Assembly: GCA_022572335.1 (NCBI GenBank)
Contig: JACZWD010000064.1
Span: 1 to 11,871, forward strand
DNA length: 11,871 nucleotides
Origin: Pseudomonadota bacterium
GTDB taxonomy: Bacteria; Pseudomonadota; Alphaproteobacteria; Rhodospirillales; 2-02-FULL-58-16
Direction: 5' to 3'
Both the position numbers and the translations under genes were made by a program. Below the pieces are notes generated by a model. It ran no database searches and was not told the origin of the DNA. It saw only the letters and a list, made by a program, of their open reading frames with translations. Of the stretch, positions 6,735-11,750 are shown piece by piece (the stretch's first letter is position 1; each line of letters begins with the position of its first letter).

Positions 6735-7193
6735 TCAGTAGATCATGCGGATGGTGATGCGGGCCCCCGTGCCGGGGACCGTCACCGCCGCGTCGGCGAA
6801 GTCCGGCGGCCCGAAAAAGACCGTGGCGTCGTTGCTGAAAGCGAAACCTTCGAGGGGAATGCCCAGAAAGCCGCGGTCGAATTCACGGTTTTCGTTCTCG
6901 TCGTGGTAGACGGCGAGGGCATAGGTCCCGGGCTTGAGGCCGGAGAACACCCAATGCACGCCCGCCGCCTTGGCCCGCACGATGGCCTCGGCCAATATTC
7001 CATCGCTGTCGGGGAAGGTCTCGGGCGTGGCGAAGACCGCCAGATGCACCTCGCCGTCGCCGGAGCGCAACCCCGTGACGTCGACCCGCAGTTCCGCCGC
7101 CGTCGTCGCCGTGGACAGAAGCGCGCACCCGAGGACCGACACGATCGCAAAAACGGCACCCCCGGCCCGCCACGCCCGCGCCGCCGCGAACAC
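6735..7193 (-). CDS. DUF2141 family exported protein
   Basis: From GTG 7193 the protein has 152 residues. A signal peptide comprises basic MFAAARAWR, a hydrophobic AGGAVFAIVSVLGCALLS core and a likely cut near TTAAE. The mature part is a small beta-rich domain: LRVDVTGLRSGDGEVHLAVF, then FSGLKPGTYALAVYHDENEN, then DRGFLGIPLEGFAFSND. The motif G(L/T)YA(L/I)xVxHDENxNxxxDxxxxGxPxEgfgfSn is diagnostic of DUF2141 (PF09912). The acidic DENEN-x-EFD stretch could bind Ca2+, which is inference. The fold resembles periplasmic or cell-surface Ig-like domains; the function is unknown. The frame is open upstream to another GTG at 7346, but that extension is Pro/Gly/Arg-rich and would bury the signal peptide. 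Neither start has a good Shine-Dalgarno, so the start is uncertain. Confidence 0.82.
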   Translation of the reverse strand: MFAAARAWRAGGAVFAIVSVLGCALLSTATTAAELRVDVTGLRSGDGEVHLAVFATPETFPDSDGILAEAIVRAKAAGVHWVFSGLKPGTYALAVYHDENENREFDRGFLGIPLEGFAFSNDATVFFGPPDFADAAVTVPGTGARITIRMIY

Positions 7194-7247
7194 GGCGCCG
7201 GCGCCGTGGAAGAAAACTCTTTTCGTCGTGGAAGGTACTCCGGCATC

Positions 7248-7270
7248 CGCGCCCGGATTTCCCGGGCGCG
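7248..7270. repeat. GC-rich hairpin upstream of the DUF2141 gene
   Basis: CGCGCCCGG (7248-7256) and CCGGGCGCG (7262-7270) form a perfect 9-bp stem around a 5-nt loop. It lies about 55 nt upstream of the chosen DUF2141 start and could be a leader structure in that transcript. It lacks a U-run, so it is not an intrinsic terminator in the usual form. Confidence 0.5.
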
Positions 7271-7415
7271 TCCCCTCTCCCTTGGTATTAGTGCCGCGGA
7301 CCGATGCTTTCCCCTGGCCCGGCCGGGCGGCGCTCGCACCTTGCACGAAGGGTATAACTGACTTTTAATCCGGGAGAAGCGGAATTTTCCGAAGGGCCCT
7401 GCCGCCGGCACGGGA

Positions 7416-7447
7416 AAAAGGCCCGCTTTCACGGCCTTTTGAAGGCC
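7416..7447. repeat. Overlapping alternative hairpins in the DUF2141 / cyclase interval
   Basis: AAAAGGCC (7416-7423) pairs with GGCCTTTT (7433-7440) across a 9-nt loop, giving an 8-bp stem with T-run character on the plus strand. The same GGCCTT (7433-7438) can instead pair with AAGGCC (7442-7447) around 3 nt. Mutually exclusive stems of this kind can be attenuators, but no transcript is known here. The rest of 7271-7490 shows no gene and only short AT-rich patches. Confidence 0.4.
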
Positions 7448-7490
7448 CGTGATCGCCCCGGCGTGGATCGTCGGCCCGCGCCGGGACATA

Positions 7491-7753
7491 ATACCAAGGG
7501 GCGCTGATCATGACCCCTAGAGATCGCGTAGGCGGCTCGTCGGGCAGGAGGAAAGTTGCAGGCGATGCGGCGCATCGTCAAAACTTTTCGACGCCCTCCG
7601 ACGGGCCGCATACGCGACCGCAACGGCGGCTTACCAAGGCTTTCGGACGGCGTCGCGCACGCTTCGCGATGCCCCGCATCGCCACAGCGCACGCTCCTGG
7701 CCGAAAACCTTGGTAAGCCGTCTCTATGGGCCATGATCAGCGCCCCTTGGTAT
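7491..7753. mobile_element. MITE-like nested palindromic element, 263 bp, no coding sequence
   Basis: The ends are perfect 22-bp terminal inverted repeats, 7491-7512 (beginning ATACCAAGGGGCGCTG) and 7732-7753 (its exact reverse complement). The match extends to 31 of 33 positions. Inside, 7627-7646 and 7701-7720 form a second inverted repeat (CGGCTTACCAAGG with one mismatch in 20). At the centre is GCGATGC-ccc-GCATCGC (7666-7682). The left half has its own hairpin, CGATGCG-g-CGCATCG (7563-7577), flanked by AAAGTT and AACTTT (7552 and 7582). The two halves are diverged inverted copies of each other. TA-rich flanks (cata before; aact after) would suit a TA-targeting transposase, but no clean target duplication is visible. 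No transposase is present in the window, so it would be non-autonomous. Confidence 0.75.
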
Positions 7754-7760
7754 AACTTGC
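7748..7760 (+). promoter_or_regulatory. Possible -10 element at the end of the MITE, upstream of the cyclase
   Basis: The outward end of the right terminal repeat and its flank read TTGGTATAACTTGC. TATAAC at 7751-7756 matches the -10 consensus at 5 of 6 positions and lies 42 bp before the chosen cyclase start. No good -35 is seen 16-18 bp upstream. This is a plausible but weak promoter. Confidence 0.3.
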
Positions 7761-7798
7761 GGATGATCAACCGGTCGCCGGTCGAGGGGTTGCGGAGA

Positions 7799-9172
7799 AT
7801 GTGGAAATCCATATCGAATTTCATCTTGGGCGAGCAGCTGCCGCCCCACCTGCCGGAGCGGGTGCGCCGGACGCTCGCCGATCAGCAGATCGAGGCCGAA
7901 GTCCTCATCGGTTGGGTTCAACTGCTGCTGGTCACCTTCTTCATCCTGCTTTACACCATCGCGCCGAAGACCTCGGCGGGAACCGGCTTCCAACCGGTGC
8001 CGTGGGCGCTGGGGCTGTATCTGGTGTTCACCCTGATACGGCTGTGGTTCGCCTACCGGCACATCCTGCCCCAGTGGCTGTTGATGGCCTCGGTGGTCAT
8101 GGACATGGGCCTGCTGATGGTCCTGATCTGGAGCTTTCATCTCCAGTACGAACAGCCCGCGCCTTTCTATCTCAAGGCGCCGACGCTGCTGTATGTCTTT
8201 ATCTTCATCTCGCTGAGGGCCCTTCGCTTCGAGCCGAAATACGTGGTCGCGGCCGGCGTGACGGCCGCCGCCGGATGGTTGATCCTGCTTTTGTACGCCC
8301 TTTACGACATGACCAGCATGCGCGAAACCATCACCCGGGACTATGTGCTCTACATGACGTCCAACCGGGTCCTGGTGGGCGCGGAAATCGACAAGATCCT
8401 GTCGATCCTGCTGGTGACGTTTGTTCTCGCCGTGGCCCTCGTCCGGGCGCGGCGGGTGCTGATCCGGGCCATCGTCGAGGGCACGGCGGCCCATGACCTG
8501 TCGCGCTTCGTTTCGCCGGAAATCGCCGACCACATCACCGCCGCGGACGAGGCCATCCAGCCCGGCGACGGGGAGATCAAGATGGCCACGGTCATGTTCA
8601 CCGATATCGAAGGATTTTCGACCATCTCGGAACGCCTGAAACCGGACGAGCTGATGGGCATGTTGAACGAGTACTTCGCGGCAGTGTCGGATGTGATCGA
8701 GCGCTACGGCGGCGTCATCATCCAGTTCGAAGGCGACGCCATGCTGGTCGGCTACAACATCGTCAAGCCCGACACCGATCATGCCGCCAACGCCGTGCGC
8801 ACCGCCATCGGGATTCAGCAGGTGATGAGCAGCCGCAGATTCGGCAACGACATCGAATTGCGGACCCGGTGCGGCATCAACACCGGCGAGATCGTCGCCG
8901 GCGCGGTCGGCACCCGTGAGCGGCTCCTGTTCACCGTGCACGGCGACGAGGTCAACATCGCGGCGCGCCTGGAACAGCTCAACAAGGAGTACGGCACCTA
9001 CATCCTGGCCGCCGAACGGGCGGTGCGGGAGGCCGGCGAGGGATTCGCCTTCGAGCGCATCGGCGAGGTGACCGTCCGCGGCCGCGCCACGCCGACAACC
9101 GTTTACGCCATGCGCGACGTGCCGGCGCCCGCCGCACCGGCCGCATCGGGCGAGGCCGGGGCGGGCCGGTAA
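7799..9172 (+). CDS. Membrane-bound class III adenylate/guanylate cyclase
   Basis: This enzyme is predicted to make cAMP (or cGMP) at the inner membrane. The 457-residue protein has a short cytoplasmic start (MWKSISNFILGEQLPPHLPERV) and about six hydrophobic segments (near 36-55, 69-86, 93-112, 129-141, 148-167 and 200-217). A linker RFVSPEIADHI follows at 236-246, then a catalytic domain from about 262 to 437. Metal-binding aspartates are Asp269 (FTDIEGF) and Asp313 (FEGDAM). The transition-state residues are Asn386 and Arg390 in GDEVNIAARLE. The position that is usually the purine-contacting Lys before the (F/I)xGD motif is Gln309, and Thr379 occupies the Asp/Thr partner position. Substrate preference therefore cannot be read simply. 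The tail is Ala/Pro-rich. GAGGGG at 7784-7789 supports ATG 7799; in-frame ATG 7763 is an alternative. The frame stays open back into the MITE, but that part is not coding. Confidence 0.9.
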   Translation: MWKSISNFILGEQLPPHLPERVRRTLADQQIEAEVLIGWVQLLLVTFFILLYTIAPKTSAGTGFQPVPWALGLYLVFTLIRLWFAYRHILPQWLLMASVVMDMGLLMVLIWSFHLQYEQPAPFYLKAPTLLYVFIFISLRALRFEPKYVVAAGVTAAAGWLILLLYALYDMTSMRETITRDYVLYMTSNRVLVGAEIDKILSILLVTFVLAVALVRARRVLIRAIVEGTAAHDLSRFVSPEIADHITAADEAIQPGDGEIKMATVMFTDIEGFSTISERLKPDELMGMLNEYFAAVSDVIERYGGVIIQFEGDAMLVGYNIVKPDTDHAANAVRTAIGIQQVMSSRRFGNDIELRTRCGINTGEIVAGAVGTRERLLFTVHGDEVNIAARLEQLNKEYGTYILAAERAVREAGEGFAFERIGEVTVRGRATPTTVYAMRDVPAPAAPAASGEAGAGR

Positions 9173-9286
9173 CAGGGGCCACGCCGCCGGCGAAGCGCGG
9201 CGCGGAGTTTCCTCCCGCGGCCCGGGCCGGACCGCACCCCGGCTCACGAAGCCCTCACATTTTATTGATGGATTGTTGATCGGCCG

Positions 9287-9304
9287 GTGTGACGGCCATC
9301 ACAC
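9287..9304. promoter_or_regulatory. CRP-type binding site (TGTGA-N6-TCACA)
   Basis: GTGTGACGGCCATCACAC is an 18-bp near-perfect palindrome, with only one mismatched pair at the inner edge. It contains exactly the TGTGA-N6-TCACA consensus bound by E. coli CRP-cAMP. Its centre lies about 81 bp before the start codon of the CBS protein gene and 123 bp after the cyclase stop. The position suits control of the CBS gene and the small gene behind it. Recognition by a CRP/FNR-family protein is inferred from the sequence. Confidence 0.7.
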
Positions 9305-9308
9305 GTCA

Positions 9309-9339
9309 TGCGCCGTCCATGGCGCACGCTTCGCGCCGA
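9309..9339. repeat. Short overlapping hairpins between the CRP-type box and the CBS gene
   Basis: TGCGCC (9309-9314) pairs with GGCGCA (9321-9326), and GGCGC (9321-9325) can alternatively pair with GCGCC further downstream. The 14-mer GCGCACGCTTCGCG at 9322-9335 also occurs inside the MITE at 7655-7668. This may be a repeat fragment or GC-rich coincidence. Confidence 0.3.
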
Positions 9340-9376
9340 CGAATGAAAGCGAAACGAGCCGAGGGAGGCGCAGGCT

Positions 9377-9823
9377 ATGAAGGTTGAGTCAATCCTGAGA
9401 TCGAAGGGAACCCGCGTGGTCACCACGCGGCCCGACGCGACGATCGCCACGGTGGCCGGCACGTTCAAGCGCGAGGGCATCGGCGCCATGGTGGTGACCG
9501 CGGACGGCAGGCACGTTCTCGGCCTGATTTCGGAGACGGACATCATCAGCGGGCTCGCCGAACACGGGGCCCGATTACTCCACCTGGCCGTTGCCGACCT
9601 GATGCAAGGCGGCATCGCGATGTGCGCCCCGGACGAAAGCCTGGAATGGGTCATGGCGCGCATGACCCACCACCGGGTGCGTCACATCCCGGTGGCCAGG
9701 GATGGAGCGCTCTGCGGCATCGTCAGCATCGGCGATGTGGTCAAGAGCCTGCTCCACGACCTCCAGTTGGAGGCCAACGTCCTGCGCGATGTGTACAGGG
9801 CGACCCAGAGCCGGCTCATGTGA
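9377..9823 (+). CDS. CBS-pair domain protein
   Basis: This is a 148-residue cytoplasmic protein made of two tandem CBS motifs and nothing else. The first (about 12-60) contains VVTTRPDATIATVAGTFKRE and VLGLISETDIISGL. The second (about 76-126) contains CAPDESLEWVMARMTHHRVRH and LCGIVSIGDVVKSLL. CBS pairs bind adenosine nucleotides (AMP, ADP, ATP or SAM) between the motifs and act as energy or ligand sensors; stand-alone examples are common in alphaproteobacteria and their partners are usually unknown. GAGGGAGG at 9361-9368, 8 nt before the ATG, is a strong Shine-Dalgarno and fixes the start. A CRP-type box upstream suggests cyclic-nucleotide control. The 56-residue gene at 9858 follows after 34 bp. 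Confidence 0.92.
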   Translation: MKVESILRSKGTRVVTTRPDATIATVAGTFKREGIGAMVVTADGRHVLGLISETDIISGLAEHGARLLHLAVADLMQGGIAMCAPDESLEWVMARMTHHRVRHIPVARDGALCGIVSIGDVVKSLLHDLQLEANVLRDVYRATQSRLM

Positions 9824-9845
9824 CCGGAGAGTTACGCCCGACCTC

Positions 9846-9851
9846 AAGGAG
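9846..9851 (+). promoter_or_regulatory. Ribosome binding site of the 56-residue protein
   Basis: AAGGAG lies 6 nt before ATG 9858. This near-ideal Shine-Dalgarno is the main reason to regard the short frame as a gene. Confidence 0.65.
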
Positions 9852-9857
9852 TGGCAG

Positions 9858-10028
9858 ATGGAGACCAATCTGAATTACCGGCGCCGACTGGCGCAAACCC
9901 TGGTCACCGGACTCGGCGTCGAGGCGGCCATGGATTTCGCGCGCCGCAACGACTGGGACGGCGTCCAGGCCAACGGCCGGCTCCGCAAGAGGTGGGGAAA
10001 GGGGGGATCGCGGCCCGGCATTTCTTAG
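9858..10028 (+). CDS. Small basic protein, 56 residues, unknown function
   Basis: I do not recognise this protein. It begins METNLNYRRRLAQTLVTGLG and continues VEAAMDFARRNDWDGVQANG, ending in a basic Gly-rich tail (RLRKRWGKGGSRPGIS). Residues 7-38 could form one or two amphipathic helices, and no membrane segment or signal peptide is seen. Support for it being real comes from a strong AAGGAG 6 nt upstream and its position 34 bp after the CBS gene on the same strand, with no promoter between, suggesting co-expression. The stop lies 10 bp before a palindromic repeat at 10039, so the C-terminal tail may have been reshaped by repeat insertion. It is too short for most gene callers to accept on statistics alone. 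Confidence 0.6.
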   Translation: METNLNYRRRLAQTLVTGLGVEAAMDFARRNDWDGVQANGRLRKRWGKGGSRPGIS

Positions 10029-10038
10029 ATGCCCTTGC

Positions 10039-10120
10039 GGCCCCGGGACGGAGTCCCGAGGCCGCGGCGGGAGGAGCGGCGCTTTCGACCCCCACTAGTC
10101 CCCAGAAGGCGCCGCTCCTC
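10039..10120. repeat. Palindromic repeat family A, copy 1
   Basis: A small hairpin CGGGAC-GGA-GTCCCG (10044-10058) is followed by a long stem. GAGGAGCGGCGC at 10071-10082 pairs perfectly with GCGCCGCTCCTC at 10109-10120, and the stem extends inward to about 16 bp with one G-T pair. The 18-nt loop contains CCCCACTAGTCCCC. The same architecture recurs in copy 2 at 10348-10447. Confidence 0.8.
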
Positions 10121-10258
10121 ACCAGCCCCCCCGGACCTTGGCCGCCCACGGAAAGGCATGGAGATGGAGTACGGGTTCATGACAGGCAGCGTGAAAACCG
10201 TGAAGACCCCCGCCGCCGGACTCCGCGGATCGGGAACGTTGGTGCCCGCGGGAGGAAA

Positions 10259-10498
10259 ATGGAAAGGCCATATCGCGGCCCGGAATACCGGACGGCCGTT
10301 GACGGGATGGTCGAGCAGAATGGCGCTGCCCGATGGGATGCGAACGTGGCCCGGGACGGGGTCCCGAGGCCTCGTGAAGACCCGGGGCCCCGGGGAGAGG
10401 AGCGGCGCTTTCGGATCCCCACTAGTCCCCGCAAAGCGCCGTTCCTCGCTCGGTCGGCAACGAGGCCACGCCCCGGAGCGGAACGGATTGTACAATGA
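10259..10498 (+). CDS. Doubtful small ORF between the palindromic repeats
   Basis: A 79-codon frame starts at ATG 10259, 3 nt after GGGAGG, and reads MERPYRGPEYRTAVDGMVEQ and onward. Its TGA at 10496-10498 overlaps the ATG of the exported-protein gene (ATGA). The first 35 residues look protein-like, but the second half runs through palindromic repeat copy 2 and is Arg/Pro-rich. The Shine-Dalgarno spacing is too short. It is listed because the interval 10029-10494 is otherwise geneless; it may well be noncoding. Confidence 0.2.
   Translation: MERPYRGPEYRTAVDGMVEQNGAARWDANVARDGVPRPREDPGPRGEERRFRIPTSPRKAPFLARSATRPRPGAERIVQ
10348..10447. repeat. Palindromic repeat family A, copy 2
   Basis: This has the same order as copy 1. 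A small hairpin CGGGAC-GGG-GTCCCG (10352-10366) leads to GAGGAGCGGCGCTTT at 10397-10411, which pairs with AAAGCGCCGTTCCTC at 10433-10447 (15 bp, one G-T pair). The loop again contains CCCCACTAGTCCCC. Between the small and large hairpins copy 2 has about 18 extra bases, including the perfect palindrome CCCGGGGCCCCGGG (10381-10394). The two copies are in direct orientation about 310 bp apart. Confidence 0.8.
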
Positions 10499-10866
10499 CC
10501 ATCGCGATTAAGAGCACCATCGCGCCTGCGGTCCTGGCCGTGTTTCTTGGCCTTGCCGTTGCGTCCCCGGCCGCCTGGGCGTTCGCCGACCAGACGGACA
10601 GCGGGACCTATGACATCGACAAAGAGGACGCGGAACTGGGCGACTATTCCGGCTGGAATTCCGGCGCCGACAGAAAGGACGCCCGGTCCGGGTACGATCT
10701 CGGCTGGACCTTCGGCTTCGGCCGGCCCGCCGGCAGCGGCCAAGACGATGGGCAAACCCCTGCCAATTCCGGGCGGTCCGGACCGATCCCGCCAGTCGGC
10801 TCTTCGCAACCGAAGGACCGCAATACATTTAACGACCGACAAGGAACCACACCCCGTACCACGTGA
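10495..10866 (+). CDS. Small exported protein of unknown function
   Basis: This 123-residue protein has a clear Sec signal peptide: MTIAIKSTIAPAVLAVFLGL followed by AVASPAAWA, with a likely signal peptidase I cut after Ala29. The mature chain of about 94 residues is hydrophilic and low-complexity. It is rich in Asp, Gly, Ser and Gln, with YDIDKEDAELGDYSGW and SGYDLGWTFGFGRP, then a Pro/Gln/Thr-rich end, and has no cysteines. I recognise no family. It could be an intrinsically disordered periplasmic or surface protein. The Shine-Dalgarno is poor (GGAGCGGAACGG is far from the ATG), and palindromic repeat copy 2 ends 47 bp upstream, so the promoter may lie within or before the repeat. The real-gene call rests on the signal peptide and length. 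Confidence 0.6.
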   Translation: MTIAIKSTIAPAVLAVFLGLAVASPAAWAFADQTDSGTYDIDKEDAELGDYSGWNSGADRKDARSGYDLGWTFGFGRPAGSGQDDGQTPANSGRSGPIPPVGSSQPKDRNTFNDRQGTTPRTT

Positions 10867-10893
10867 ATCGATCCCGCCCAGTTGAACCCCCCA

Positions 10894-10925
10894 GCGAGAG
10901 CCGGCCCCGCAGCGAGGGCTCTCGC
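10894..10925. terminator. Stem-loop after the small exported protein gene
   Basis: GCGAGAGCC (10894-10902) pairs perfectly with GGCTCTCGC (10917-10925) across a 14-nt loop, 28 bp after the stop of the exported-protein gene. No T-run follows, so it may stabilise the 3' end or assist termination rather than act as a classic intrinsic terminator. Confidence 0.4.
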
Positions 10926-10944
10926 CAGCGTGGTTTACGCAGTA

Positions 10945-10972
10945 TTGTTCGTGGAAGGGACCCGTGAATAAT
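10945..10972 (+). promoter_or_regulatory. Possible promoter of the response regulator gene
   Basis: TTGTTC (10945-10950) and AATAAT (10967-10972) are spaced by 16 bp in a locally AT-rich stretch, 38 bp before the start codon. The -10 is good (5 of 6) and the -35 weak (3 of 6). Confidence 0.35.
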
Positions 10973-11010
10973 TTCATGGTGGACGGGACCGCTTTGGCGC
11001 AAGGTCGGTC

Positions 11011-11700
11011 ATGACCAACAGCAGACGCATCCTTATCGTCGAAGACGACGAGCCCTTTCGGCGGATGCTCGGCAAACAGCTGCGGCTTCACGAGGAGTTT
11101 GTCAGCATCGAGGCCGATACCGGGGTCAAGGCGCTGGAACTGGCCAAGGCTGACTATTTCGACATTATCATCGTGGACGTGGGCCTGCCTGACATGGACG
11201 GGCGCGAGGTCTGTCGGCTAATGCGCCGCAACGGGGTGACGTCGCCCATCATCATGCTGACCGGTGCCGATACCGACGCCGACGCCATCCTTGGCCTGGA
11301 CGCAGGTGCCAATGATTACGTCACCAAGCCTTTCCGTATCGGAGTTCTGCTCGCTCGCCTACGGGCCCAAATCCGCCAGCACGAGCGTAGCGACGAGGCG
11401 GTGTTCACGATCGGCTCCTTTACCTTCCAGACGCGCAACAAATTTCTTTTGAATGAGGAGACCAACCAGAAGATCCGCCTCACCGACAAGGAGGCGGCAA
11501 TTTTGAAGTATCTCTATCGGGCCCACGGTCGGGTGGTCGACCGGGCTGTGCTCTTGGGTCAGGTCTTTGGCTACAGCGCCGCCGTCGAGACCCACACCCT
11601 GGAAACACATATCTACCGGCTTCGTCAGAAGATTGAGCGCGACCCGTCCAACGCCGAAATTCTGGTTACCGAGCCCGGTGGCTACCGGTTGGTGGTTTAA
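11011..11700 (+). CDS. OmpR/PhoB-family two-component response regulator
   Basis: This 229-residue regulator has a receiver domain (about 5-118) and a C-terminal winged-helix DNA-binding domain (about 130-229). The acidic pocket is Glu11-Asp12-Asp13, the phospho-acceptor is Asp56 (IIIVDVGLPDMDG), the switch Thr is Thr84 (IIMLTGAD), and Lys106 is in NDYVTKPF. The output domain has LTDKEAAILKYLYRAHGRVV and THTLETHIYRLRQKIE, ending in the beta-hairpin VTEPGGYRLVV. AAGG 6 nt before the ATG supports the start. No sensor kinase is encoded in the window, so its partner and stimulus are unknown. Its base composition is lower in GC than the genes to its left, with more A/T-ending codons, which may reflect separate ancestry. 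The family call is secure. Confidence 0.94.
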   Translation: MTNSRRILIVEDDEPFRRMLGKQLRLHEEFVSIEADTGVKALELAKADYFDIIIVDVGLPDMDGREVCRLMRRNGVTSPIIMLTGADTDADAILGLDAGANDYVTKPFRIGVLLARLRAQIRQHERSDEAVFTIGSFTFQTRNKFLLNEETNQKIRLTDKEAAILKYLYRAHGRVVDRAVLLGQVFGYSAAVETHTLETHIYRLRQKIERDPSNAEILVTEPGGYRLVV

Positions 11701-11750
11701 GGGTTGCCTGGCCACCGTACTTGTCGTTCGGCAGCACGATAAACACGGCT

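Noticed and set aside
6724..6735. Bidirectional terminator between ftsY and the DUF2141 gene
   Set aside because: Only 10 bp separate the stops, and no stem-loop with a T-run is visible on either side.
7194..7346. Longer DUF2141 start at GTG 7346
   Set aside because: It would place about 50 Pro/Gly/Arg-rich residues before a good signal peptide; kept only as an alternative.
7491..7753. CRISPR array or structured RNA reading of the palindromes
   Set aside because: There are no regularly spaced direct repeats with unique spacers; the symmetry is terminal and nested, as in a MITE.
7556..7798. N-terminal extension of the cyclase frame
   Set aside because: It reads through the MITE palindromes and is Arg-rich; the membrane cyclase sequence begins at or just before 7799.
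9264..9281. TTGAT...TTGAT as a possible FNR box
   Set aside because: The two TTGAT copies are in direct, not inverted, orientation, and no ATCAA half-site is present at the right spacing.
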